Assembly (NCBI RefSeq): GCF_000247815.1
Contig: NC_021674.1
Location: forward strand, 82,072,935-82,136,934
DNA: 64,000 bases
DNA from: Ficedula albicollis
Lineage: Eukaryota; Chordata; Aves; Passeriformes; Muscicapidae
Reading direction: 5' to 3'
The notes beneath the pieces were generated by a model. It was not told where the DNA came from and made no database searches. It saw only the letters and a program-made list of their open reading frames with translations. Shown here piece by piece: positions 37,373-48,960 of this stretch (position 1 is the first letter of the stretch; every line of letters starts with the position of its first letter). The translations under genes were made by a program, and so were the position numbers.

Positions 37373-40300
37373 GTTTTTCAAGTTCTTGTTGTAGAAGTGC
37401 AGGAAAGTGCAGTAAATGGTTGGGGGGTTTTGTGACCTCCATACTCTTGTCACACCTCAAAAAGCATTGAACTCTTGGACAGCATTCATCTTCTTTTGTA
37501 AGGCTGCATTTCCTTTGCAACATCGGCTGTAAATAAGTAAATTCCTTCTCGATACTAAATTCTTATTATTTTGAAATACTTTGCAAATTTTCCAATACTG
37601 TATTATTGTCCTTGCTTGTGGCGTATGTGTGAATGCATTAAATGAATATTGTGTGTTTGGGATAGAAACACTCTCCTGTTTTATCCTAGTGGAAATTACT
37701 CCTATGTGTACGTGCCTTTTCAGCATGAGGTAGTTGGTGACTAAACAGCACATTTCCATAAAGTGTCTTATACCTGCTTTCCTATTTTAATTTTAATTAC
37801 AAATCACATTCGGAGAACACCTCCAAATGTACTTAAATAGCTTTCAAATGTATGGGTGAATGGATGAGAGCTGCCCTGCTCCCTCCCGAGCCAGGGAACT
37901 CACCACTCTGCGACCATGAGGGGCAGCTCTCCAATGTTCCTCATGTTTGTATGGCCACAGGCTTTCCTGACTTGTTTGTTCAGTGGAACAGAAAATCCCA
38001 TGAAGCATACAGAAATATTTGCAATCTGTTTGCACTTTGCTACACCATGAAAATTTAGGGAGGGGGCACGGGGAATGCGTTCTCAGCAGGTGAAAATGGG
38101 CAGGGCTTAGGTGAAACGACTGGTGTTCTGCTCTGCAGAAGCTGTGGGGTTGCCACTGTCTCCTAGGATATTGAACATTAAATACAATTTCAGGGTAAAT
38201 GTGAGGGCAAGTTTTTAGGGAAAGCTGTCATCTTACCTCTGTTTGTTACTAGCAAAAGACTTGTGGAAAACACATGAACCTTCAGGGCATTTTCAGAGAA
38301 GTTTTTGAGCTTGAAAACTTATCTATTATCCAGTGGCTACAGTGAGTCAAATTAAACATATTGGTTCTCCTTAAAAGAATTTAATTGCTATTATATGCTA
38401 CAGCAAGTAAAGTGACGTTTGCTTAAAAAAAAATGTGTTGAGAACCTAAGTTGAATTATCACTTATGCCTGTCTCTCTTCTACTTTGTATGTGGGAACAA
38501 ACTTGCAGGCAACATTATCGCTAAATTAAAAGAAATGTAAACTGACAGGTGCAAATCAGGGCAGTACAATTTATCCAATCCTCATTGGAGATTATGCTTT
38601 TCACCTGAATTTGTATGAAAACAGGTTTGGGATCCTCAGTTCAGATTTTTAATCAAGAATGAATTGCAAGTGATACTTGCTCAATTGGACAGAAACAATA
38701 TTCTTGGTATTCTGGCAAAGGTCTTGGTTAAGCAAAGCGTGTAGAGTAAATTACTGACTGCACAATGCAAAAAAATATTCAGCATTTGGACACATAGCCA
38801 ATGCTTCCACTTCTGCTTTAGTTTGATCTGATCCTGTGAGACACTGAGCACAATGAGGACCAGGTGCCCAGCACACAGAATCCATATCAATAGGCTGAGG
38901 CTTTTATATTGGTTTTGTCTTGGTGATATTGAGAACAGCTTTCAGCTGCTGTGACAACTCCTTACATCTTTGATGCACCACATCATGCTGAATGGTAGTG
39001 ATGAGTCAGGATTCTTCTGCCCCCGACAATATTTGAGCAAACCTGGATAAAATTAAAAGGTACCAGCTGCTGGGCTCAGCTGTGCCCTGCAGGGGATCTG
39101 CTGGAGCCCCCACTGCCAACTCCTCCCTGCTTATACCTAATGCCTCTCTATCTCCCCTTTGCCCTCCCTTCCTGGCTTTTAGACCACAAATATTGTCTTC
39201 CAAGGTCTGTTGTGCAGAAATATTTGTCTGTACAGGAAATTGTCCTAAATAAACTGGCCACTTCAGCAGGGGACATTAATTTAGTAATAGCTCATATCAT
39301 CTCCATTTGGATTCTATTTAGGGCTTTGAGACCTGCTCTCCCACTGAGAAATCAAAAGCAGTTGTGATCTTTCTTGACACTCTTGGAGTATAAATTGTCT
39401 CAAAAGTGGCAGTAAGTGGAGGTGAGCAGGTCTGGAGTTGATCTGTCACTTTACCTTTCTCACTGGGGGGACATCTGCTCCCAGGCTTTCTCCATCACCA
39501 CCTGAGATTCGTCTGCAGTTTGCCAGGCAGTTCTGGAGCATGCAGCGAGGACCAGGGCTGAGGCAGGGCTGATCTGCTGTCCTTCAGCACAGTTAGGAAG
39601 TGCCAGAGTTTAGTTTACACACTCTGCGTCCAGCAGATGAAAGAACAGATCTGAAAGGGCTATGGATGCAAACAAATGTTAATACCAACATTTTCAAACA
39701 CAGCCACTGCATGCCCATGGGCTTACAGCAGATTTTTGGAAGCATTCCACATTTCACAATCTCCAAAAGGAGCAGTGTTTATTGAATGAAACCACTCTCG
39801 TTAGCAGTTTTGTTCTGTAGCAGAAGGTGTAGCTTTTGTGCCTTTATTTGTAAAGGCTGGAGAATAGGTTTAGGTTTTTAGCTGCACTAAATTCAGTAAG
39901 GCTTTCTGACATAGAAGTTAGAACCAAAGAAGGATACCAGCCAAAGGACCATCCTTGATTCACACTAAGGGCTTTGGAATCCAGAAAACTACAGGATTTG
40001 TAGCTGCAAAAATCGAAAAAAATTGTAGTAGCCTTTGATTTTTTCAAACCCAAATTTTACTTAGTACTGAACCACAAGATAAGACGACACTGGAATGTAT
40101 ATAAAAGTGAGATGTGAAGGAGAAGCACTTGAGCTGCTGGCTTTCCTGGAGAATTGCTCTGATGGGCTCAAGCTGTTTCTAAGAATAAAATAGGAATTTA
40201 AGGCAACTCAAGGATCACATGAAAACATTAAATTCAAATTAATTAATGCAGTAGTAGATGTTATTTTAAAAAAAAAATTTCTCAAAATAAAGTTCTGTGA

Positions 40301-43300
40301 AAACATTCTCAAGTTACTGCAGTGTAAGTTCCTTCCCCAGGTAAGTTTGATCTGGTACACAGAAAATATGAATGTTGAGCAGAACACTAAAACATATCTG
40401 CTTAAAAGATTTGTTTTTGTCATTGAGCCTTTCCATAAGAAAAAAGGGAGGGGGAGGACAGATCTCTTACAGAGGAATTTGAAGGCCATTCACAAAATCT
40501 GCATAGTTTTACATAATCTGAAGCATTTGAACATCTTCCAGATAGTTGCTTTTTAATTGATATGAATGCCTTTGTGTGTTTTCAGGTCTTTTTTGATGTC
40601 CTTCTATTTTAGTGTAAATGTGCAGTAAATTCAAGTCCAATAGGGTTTACATTTAGATGTGACACATCATTCAGAGGCTGTCCAAGGTGGAAGTTGAGTC
40701 TGTGTCCCTGGCAACTGTTTTTTGCTTTGCTGAGGATGCAACATCATGCATAGGTGGTTTGGGATCTGATTCCTTTATCAAATAATTTAAGCCAATCTCT
40801 TGAAGTGCTTTGCATAACAGGACCTGAACTTAAACTGACCTTTGATTCCTGTTAAGAAGCTGTTGTGGTGAGAAGGCCCCTGGGAAATCGCATCCATACT
40901 GACCTAAGTTTTCCAGATGGCTCGGTTCATTTCTGCTCTAAATCTTTCAAAAGCTGTTTCTTCAGTAAGCTGATGAAATCTTGTTCTGGAGGCATGCTGG
41001 ACACACACTACTAGAACATAATCCAGACTCATTAATGATGAATGTTCTCTATCTGAAATTCTCCCTACTGCTTTCTCCTGGCTTCATTTTGACATCTGAG
41101 AACTAAACACACAGGAAGCCTTTAGTCTCCCTATTGTTATGTAATTCATGACAGGTAAGTTTTTTTTATGTCATTCATTTACAGGTAAGCTGAAGCATAT
41201 ATTACTTGGGGGCAAAACTTATATTTAAAGATTATGGCTCTTGAAAATTAAAACAAAACCTCTCTTGAGGAGACAACATCCCTAACCCTGAAAAAGGAAA
41301 TAAGAGACCATCCAAATGCAGATATTTTTCAGTGAAGTACACCATTACTATTCATCATTTAGAAGAAATAATACAGTGCATTTTCTTTCAATATGTGCTT
41401 TTCTGGGCCCTCTGTGTATGTTGGTTTCAAGGGTTTTCATAGAGGTATTTATGGGCAAAATCTGAACTGTTGAAAGTTGTTACTTCTGGAGGAGACCATT
41501 GATATTCCTAATGGATATGAACAAACTGATTATGGAGGAAGTTCTAACACAGCAGAACTTCTTCATGATGGAGATGTTCCTTTATACATGTGGGTGCTGT
41601 AGTCAACTCTTTGTTAAGGGGGATAAATAGATTGATTTTAAATAACTTGCAGCTCCAAGACAGAAAATATTAATTTAAAAAAAATCTTTGATGTTTTCTG
41701 CCTGCAGTGGCTGAACAAGACAGAAAAAAAAAATCAATCTTCAGAAAATTTCTATGAAGTGATCAATCTGAATACTTAGCTTTAAGCAAGAGAGCAAAAA
41801 TATTGAAGACTTGAGTGATATGGTCAAAATCACAGAGTGGCAAAATCTGAGATCAAGAACCCAATCTGGCTTAACTGACTGTGCTGAGATAGCACTAATC
41901 CTCTCTTACAGAGGAGAGATAGTGGATATTCAAAATGAATTTTGATCCCAAGTTACCAAGTTTGACATCTCAAAAAATTTCCATGTTTGAGCCTTCTGCC
42001 TTGCAGTGTTAAGAAAGAATGGACTGGGATCTATATGAATAGAAATGATTTTGTTGTAGGGTCTATATGTTGCTCTGCTGGACTGCAAATGGCAATAACT
42101 TTTCTGTGATCTGTGTTTCAGTGCCCTACTGACAAGTGAAAACGTGCACAAGGAGTGAAGTTTATTGCAAGTACAAATGAACAACTGTGGAGAGATTATT
42201 CATTGCTCTCTTCCACAGCTCAAGCACAGAATTAATTCGGTGCAGATGCTGAACAAATGGTTTGAATTTTGTTGCAGAGGATGATGCTAGTGACTGTTGA
42301 CATGGGGAATAACCTCTGTGTCTGCTTGACTGAAAATTGCTTGAACAAAAGTTCAGACTGATGATTTTTTGCCATTTTGGATCCACTTCCTTAGCAAGGT
42401 AGCTAGGCAGGGGATCCCACATGCCTGGGGCTGTGCCACAGTCACTTTGCTTGTATCCTCTAGCTATCAGAACTTGAAAGAGAAAAAGAAAATTGCTTTT
42501 GTTCAGCATTGTGTGCAGTACTGTTTATCCTAGAGAGCTTCCCTGGTGTTGACATACTGGCTTGAGAACTTCATCAAGTCATACTGTAAGTTATTACCAT
42601 AATGTCCACAGGCTTTGAAATGTTAAAAGGATTTGTAAAGATAATATATTATCAAAACTTCTTTCAAGCCTAGTTTCCAAAATAATCAGGTATTGTTGGT
42701 TATATGTTATAAGAAACAGTAGAAGAACCATTATATCTTTGCCAAAAATAGCAAACACATTTTGGAAACAAACCTTTTCCTTACATCCACACTTGATCAC
42801 ATTAGCCTGAAAAATTAATTTTAAAATACTAGCACAATGATAATTCCTATTGAACAAAGCATATCAGAGGGAGAGAAAGAGAAGCTGGGAAAACAACTGG
42901 AAAGGAATCAGACTACAAAATTTTCTCAACATCTTCTGGATTAGACAAGTTCATTCTATAACATTCAAGGCAGAGATGCAGCGAGAGAGGAGAAAAATGG
43001 ATAAACTGTAGCTATGACAAATGTTCTTCTGACGGAGCCAGGATTTTACTTGGCACAACCAAACCTGTTTCATCCCACAGATGGGGGCCATGGAAAGCAT
43101 CTCTCATGCTGGCAAAAGAAATTGCCTTTGTGGTATGTGTAGTGGCATACAAGATATCCTATGCCTCAGCCTACATCAGGTGCAGGAACCACAACTTAAA
43201 AAGCCTGTACTGAATTAGTGTAAATATATGCAACATGCAAACCAGGAAAGGAGTATAACGGGAGAAACAAAATAGCTACAAATGTTAGGGATATGAACAC

Positions 43301-45622
43301 TGAAAGAATTGAAAACTGACAGGAGCTCTGCGTTCATGAGAAAAGAAAGAATAAATGAATTAAATGGAAACATCAGGGTAAAAAGAGAAAATATTTCAGA
43401 GGAACATACAAGTATAGATAAATATATCAAATGCGTATTTACTGCTTCTCATTAGAAATCTGTTCTGGAGTACAACTACGAGCTAACAATGCTTTTAATT
43501 CTTTCTGAGGCATTGAAAATTCTGTGGGATGGAGAGGCATGGCGAACTGTGGAAGTGCTACTTACTGTTTATCCTGCACTAATTCAAAACAAGCCATCCC
43601 AGCTTAAAGGAAAGGACTGCTCATCACTGGAAGTTGTAAGTGGCCACATGTGCACTCATCCGATGGGAGGAGAGAAGTGTGCCCCATGGCCAAGAGTAGT
43701 CCTAAGTGTCATAGTAAACAAGCTGCTACTATGATTGCAGTGCTTCTCTGGCATTTTAATAGCAACCAAAGTAGTCACCTCATTTAGGACCCATGGCTCA
43801 GGGACCAATTGGCTCAGGACTCATTCCTAGGAATGAAAATAGGCAAATACTCATCATGACAGGTAACTTTTTCCCCATTTTTTCAGCCTCTGGAGGCTAA
43901 ACTGCTGAAAGTGCTGTTGGTCAAGCTGGCAGACAAGGGGGCTAATGGCCTTCAGCCATGGTAGCTGGGGGGATCCAAATGAGCAGATGATGATGGCATG
44001 GCAATGGTTTCCAGCTCTGTGAAGGAAAACTCCCGCTGATTTGGAAGTTCTCCTTGATGAACACCACATGTCCCTACTGAACTTTCTCTTCTATTTATTT
44101 TAAATTTCCTATGAAAGTAATTTCTATGTGGAGGAATAAGGAAACTACGTGCTTAAAAAGAAAATCTAACTGTAGTGCTTAGAAGTATGTTTATTCAACT
44201 GCAAAGTTCAGCGCTGAAATAGGGATTGACAGACGTTGGCCATATTTTATCACTACTCTCAGGAATGCCAGGGCTAGAAATGCTCAGGAGAAGCTGATGC
44301 CAACAGTAATCTGAGCCATCAGCCCTCAGCTGAACATGTACTGAGAGGACTTATTCTTGCTTTTTTTTCATTGTGCTTATTCCAGACTTCCCACAGCAGG
44401 TCTTAATGAAAAATATTCCAAAGTTCAGTGACAGCTCCAAGTAACTGACAGATGGAACAAAGTTCACCAAGAACTTTATTAAGGAGGAGGACACCTGAGA
44501 TAGGATTTAGGAGAGATGCAGGTGATTTTGTCTGATACTGTGATCCTTGAGACCTTCTGTCAGCTTGTAGCCAAAGCTGGCTATGTTTACTCTGTGCTGG
44601 CAATCTAGTCTTTGACTTTCTAAGCAGCCAAAGTTGTACTTCTCCCCTGTCCAAAACAACTTTTATTGTGCTAATAGTAATTATGGAGCAAGCATTCCTC
44701 GCCTAAAACCTAAGAGGATGCCAAACTCGAGCAGCTTTCTTCTGTCTGCCTTGCCTGTGGGTGTGGCTGCAGCACATGATGGGAGAAGGGCACCTCTGCC
44801 CCAGGATGGTCTCATGCACGACATGCAGCAGCAATGGGCTTTGTCCTCAGGCTGCCACTCTGTCCCTTTGATGCAGCAGTCCAGCCCAGGCACTACTCTG
44901 CCTGCTTGTGAGATCTTTTTTCTGATTAGGGTGAGAATTGCAAGGCAAGCCTATTTCAGGTCAGGAGAAAGCTTCTCCTCTGTTCCTACGTTCCTTTGCC
45001 TATAAATAATTTGACATCCATTTTAACATGTGAACTGTAAAATGCTCTTTAATTTCCCCAGATGAGGATTAGCTGAACAAGCTACTAGCTCATGGTACAT
45101 TGCAGCTCACAGTAAGGAAAGTATCCAGGAGTGATGCTAAATAGAAGGGATTTTTCAGTTGTGTGTCTCTTCATGACCTATCCCTGCTATCTTCACATGA
45201 ACACACACACCCGTCTGATCAATACTCTTGATTATTACTTTGATAAAATTTTTGAGAAAAGTAGAAAGACTGAAAGATTCACTCCCAGTCAATGCTGTGT
45301 TTAGCTGCATAGTCTGTCCATATTCTTGTCACATAATGTTCTGCCTCAGATAAAAAAATAGACACAACCCATCTGATTGATTAATGGGATGTAGTTTCAC
45401 ATAATGTTGCTATAAATGTCTATACTGAACCAGTCACAGTATAATATACAAACAAGTTTTTGTTAAAGGAATTTACAAATAAATTCTGCTAATAGACAGC
45501 AAATGCAGGTAAAATTCATTGAAATAGTGATTTATTGCAATTACTTGATTTGCTTTTGAATATATTTATATGTATATGCAGGGAGAATGTGAGATTTTAT
45601 GAAAGAGCGAGAAATAATTCAG
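37373..45622. other. Long unique stretch, no gene or repeat recognised
   Basis: About 8.2 kb with almost no recognisable transposon or tandem duplication. A canonical-looking TATATAAAAG lies at 40098-40107 without supporting context. Slightly GC-richer patches occur at about 39046-39130 and 44735-44900. A 46-codon frame at 43081-43218 begins just after an acceptor-like TTTCATCCCACAG, but I do not recognise the peptide. Conservation analysis would show whether this stretch holds regulatory elements. Confidence 0.5.
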
Positions 45623-45739
45623 CATTTTTTTGTTTCTACACAAAAATATCTGTATGCAAGCTTTGCAGACAAGGCAAAAACATTTTTTTGTTTCTACACA
45701 AATAAAATCTGTATGCAAGCTTTGCAGACAAGGCAAAAA
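45623..45739. repeat. Tandem duplication, 58-bp period
   Basis: CATTTTTTTGTTTCTACAC starts at 45623 and 45681, and both copies run to GCAGACAAGGCAAAAA. A small indel (AAAAATATC/AATAAAATC) separates them. Confidence 0.92.
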
Positions 45740-47039
45740 AAGAGAGAAAAAGAGCAGAACTTTTATGTTTTCCAGAAGCACCTTGATGTATCAGTCCTGA
45801 TTTACTGCACGTTACAAGAACTTAGAGGGAAGGTTGGAGACATCTTTTCTCACTGGGGAGTGCTGAATGGAATTACTGTGGAGTACTGCTTCACCAGTAC
45901 TCAGGAGAGTGATGTTCACTACAACTGCTTGAGAGATGCTGCTTCTGCTTGAGAGGTAAGGCTGCATGCTTCTCCAGCTCTGTGGGAATCTTTCTGCTCT
46001 GGAACATTAGCTTTGATCCAGAATTTATGAAAATCTGTTTAATAGCACTGCAGAGAATGAGTTGCAGAGCCATTTATAACAGCCAAAATAATTCAGTCAT
46101 GACCTCTTTGTGTTCCCATAAAACTGTTTTTCCCCCAGCATCAGGAGATGAGTCAGCAGTAGTGATAACAAGAGTTAGAGAAATACTGGAAAAAACAAGT
46201 GTCCCAAGCACTTTGGCAGTGAAAAATTAAGCTTCAAAGTGATTTCTTCATGGAACATTTTTTTCTCTCTCCAGGACACCAAGCTGATGGAGTATATTAA
46301 AGAAATAAGAAAAAGAGGGAGAGAGAGAGTGAAAACAGGACTTGGATGATATTTTTCAGTGTCTGCCAATATCTAACATGCTTTTGGAAAAGTTGCGTAA
46401 CACAACCTACCAAGAGAGCCCTGTCTGCATAGAGGTTAGTAATCCTTTCTATTTGGTGCTGTGTTTGTGGTTTTGCAGAACTGACCCACAGGGCCTCATT
46501 TTCTGACTGGTGAAACAGGCTGTATTTTTTCTTAAGCCTGTAGGGATGAGGAAGTTGTCCTCTGAATGCATGCCTGACTAGAATTTGCCATCAGTTTACC
46601 AGCAGGTCTATTATTCTTAAGCCTATAGGGCACTTTGAGTGATGGAAAACCTTGAATGTTCTCTTTTGTAAGGGAGAGTCTTTGCATCCAGTGATCAAGC
46701 ATACAGGTAGAATGTCAGGGAACTTGCATTATGAAGTGTTATGTTTGAAATAATTTAAACAAGGACTTAGCAAAGGTTTTTTCTGGTTTGCAGTGTTTTC
46801 AATATTTCGTTACATATTTTAATCTACTCTGTATGACAAATTAAAAGCAGTGCTGCACAGTGCTTTTCATTACAGATAGGTGTCAACAATGTAAATTTTC
46901 AAATGAAGGAATATGACTTCTAATACTGAGATTCTTTGTTTTCATGGCCTTTAGGTAATGGCTATAAAGAAAATGAGAAGGAAAATTGTTTGAAAAATAT
47001 TTTTTGGTCTTCTTCATGACAATGAGAGACAAAAAATAA
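45740..47039. other. Non-coding stretch, no gene seen
   Basis: Unique DNA with a (GA)n tract near 46315-46330. Nothing recognised. Confidence 0.5.
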
Positions 47040-47785
47040 GTCCAAGTGCAGAGTCCTGCATTTTGGCCACAATAACCCCCTGCAGAGTTATAGGCTGGGG
47101 ATGGTGTGGCTGGACAGTGCCCAGGCAGAAAGGGACCTGGGGGTGCTGGTACAGCTGGCTGAACATGAGCCAGCAGTGTGCCCTGGTGGCAAGAAGCCAA
47201 TGGCCCCTGGCCTGGATCAGGAACAGTGTGGCCAGCAGGAGCAGGGAGGTCATTCTTCCCCTGCACTCAGCACTGGTGAGGCCACACCTTGAGTGCTGTG
47301 TCCAGTTCTGTCCCCTCTGTTTAGGAAGGACCTCGAGACCCTAAAGCACGTCCAGAGGAGGCAAGGAGGCTGGTGAGGGGCTTGGAACACAAACCCTGTG
47401 AGGAACGGCTGAGGGAGCTGGGGCTGTTCAGCCTGGAGAAAAGGAGACTCAGGGGTGACCTTATCGCTCTACAACACTCTGAAAGGTGGCTGTAGTTGGG
47501 GGGGTGGTCTTTTTCTCCAGGCAGCAACAGAGAACACAATCTCAACCTGAACCAAGGGAAATATAGGTTTGATACTAGGAAAAAGTTTTTTATTGAGAGA
47601 ATAATAAAGTACTGGAATTGTCTTCTGTCTGGGGAGGTGGTGAAGTCACCATCCCTGGATGTGTTTAAAAGGAGACTGGATGTGACACTCAGTGCCATGG
47701 TTCAGTTGAAGTGTTAGGGCATGGGTTGCACTTGATGTTCTTGAAGATCTCTTCCAGCCTGGTGATTCTGTAATTCTGTGATCTC
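47040..47785 (+). mobile_element. CR1 LINE 3' portion with frameshifted ORF2 C-terminus
   Basis: A well-preserved sense-strand CR1. Translations in different frames give the CR1 ORF2 C-terminal signature in pieces: 'ERDLGVLV' near 47130, 'SQQCALVA...[11 protein letters not shown]' near 47170-47250, '[13 protein letters not shown]' near 47270-47310, and 'DTRKKFFIERIIKYWN...VVKSPSLDVFKRR' near 47570-47690. The need to change frame shows several indels, so this is a dead copy. The 3' tail ends with 'cttccagcctggtgattctgtaattctgtgatc', the CR1 end. The start is 5' truncated. Confidence 0.93.
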
Positions 47786-47989
47786 TTTTCTGAGGTTTGG
47801 GGTCTACCTGCCACCCAAAGCTACTGTCTTTACAGTTTCACTCATGGGATGGACCCATCAGAGTCCCCTTGCACAGACATAGGTTGGGCATGGTCATACC
47901 ACACCTCTGACAAAAATCCTGTCTTTTGTTGCCTGGGCTATGCATGTTTGAATCTGGAAGACTGTGCATCCAGTTGCTTCTGGAGCAGG
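47786..47989. other. Spacer between two CR1 copies
   Basis: About 200 bp of unique sequence. No feature recognised. Confidence 0.5.
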
Positions 47990-48259
47990 TGACAAAGGGT
48001 GACAAAGATAATTAAGGGACTGGAACATCTCTCTTGCAAGGAAATGCTGAGGGATCAGGGCCTATTCAGCCTCAAGAAGAAATGACTGAGAGACACTGCA
48101 TCAGTGTCTCTGAGCACCTGAAAGCAGGGTGTCAGAGGATGTTTCCAGACTCTTCTCAGTGGTGCCAAGCAGTGGGACAAGAGTCAACAGGCAAACACTG
48201 AAGCACAGGAAGTTTCACCTGAATATGAGGAAAAATTTCTTTACTGTGTGGGTGACCAA
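47990..48259 (+). mobile_element. CR1 LINE fragment, left part (interrupted)
   Basis: CR1 3' region in sense orientation, including 'ctgagggatcagggcctattcagcctcaagaaga' and 'aggaaaaatttctttactgtgtgggtgacc'. It breaks at the LTR at 48260 and continues at 48854. A block normally found before the CR1 end, around the 'ggacacgttcctg' region, is absent from the right part. Confidence 0.85.
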
Positions 48260-48294
48260 TGATGCCTTTCTGCCCTACATTGGGTGCCAATAAC
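48260..48294 (-). mobile_element. ERVK primer-binding-site remnant plus second LTR end
   Basis: On the minus strand, directly after the LTR terminus GGCATCA and a 5-nt GTTAT, comes TGGCACCCAATGTAGGGC. This matches a lysine-tRNA-type primer-binding site with C-to-T type changes. It is followed after three bases by a second GGCATCA. The arrangement LTR, primer site, LTR end implies that almost the whole internal region and most of the other LTR were deleted. Confidence 0.65.
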
Positions 48295-48853
48295 TGATGC
48301 CTTGAGAGGCTGCCCTGGGACAGAGGCTAGACAGTGTTAAAGGAATAAAGTAGGTATTAATTAAAAGGCCTTCAAAGGATGCACCTTGGGCAGTACAAGA
48401 GCCTGGCCGTGGCTCCACCCAAGATGGACCCAAGGTGGACTCCAAGTCACGAATTTTCACACTTTTATAAGTTTTGGTCCAGTTACATATTTGGGTTAAT
48501 TATCCAATTACAGCTTCAGGTAATGCAGTCCCATCCTCCCAGATTGTTCCCCTCAAACTGTTGTTTATACTTTTTGGGCCCAAAGCAGCAACGGTGCCCT
48601 TGGTTCTCAGGCTGGAAAAGGATTGTTTTGTCCAACTAAACTGTGAAGAGAACTTGAGATCGGAAGTCAAACTGTTGTTTATACTTTTTGGGCCCAAAGC
48701 TGCAAGAGTGCCCTTGGTTCTCAGGCTGGAAAAGAATTGTTTTGTCCAACTAAACTGTGAAGAGAACTTGCTAGCACTTTATATGAAATTCAAAGTTACA
48801 CATTAAGGCAGTACAGAATCTGAAAAATATGAAAGCTAAAACTTAAGGCATCA
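48295..48853 (-). mobile_element. ERVK-type LTR, minus strand
   Basis: About 559 bp bounded by the inverted termini TGATGCCTT and AAGGCATCA, inserted into a CR1 copy and therefore younger than it. On the minus strand it has a TATA-like TTATAAAAG (plus 48461-48470). Upstream of that is a 114-bp duplication (48553-48771) where retroviral U3 enhancers usually lie, and downstream is a 'ggctcttgtactgcccaaggtgcatcc' region that I associate with avian ERVK LTRs. I saw no clean target-site duplication: flanks are CCAA on the left and GCAA on the right. No gag, pol or env sequence remains. Confidence 0.82.
48553..48771. repeat. Tandem duplication inside the LTR, 114-bp offset
   Basis: TCAAACTGTTGTTTATAC starts at 48553 and 48667, and both copies run to AGAGAACTTG. 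Differences include GCAGCAACGG/GCTGCAAGAG and AAAAGGATTG/AAAAGAATTG. It lies 5' of the TATA-like box on the minus strand. Confidence 0.93.
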
Positions 48854-48960
48854 GCAAGCACTAGAACAGATTGCCCAAAGAGTCTGTGGAACCTCCCTCT
48901 CTGGAGATGACCCATTGTGGTCCCCTCCAACCTGACCCATTCAGTGATTCTGTAACCTAC
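48854..48960 (+). mobile_element. CR1 LINE fragment, right part
   Basis: Continues the CR1 broken at 48259: 'gcactagaacagattgcccaaagagtctgtgg', then 'gtggtcccctccaacc' and a 'cagtgattctgtaac' end. A middle block of the usual CR1 3' region is missing, so this copy also carries an internal deletion. Confidence 0.85.

Noticed and set aside
43081..43218. 46-codon ORF after an acceptor-like pyrimidine stretch
   Set aside because: One acceptor-like site and a short unrecognised peptide are not enough to call an exon.
44634..45005. 123-codon plus-strand frame in a moderately GC-rich patch
   Set aside because: It is matched by an open frame on the opposite strand and has no known motif or supporting signals.
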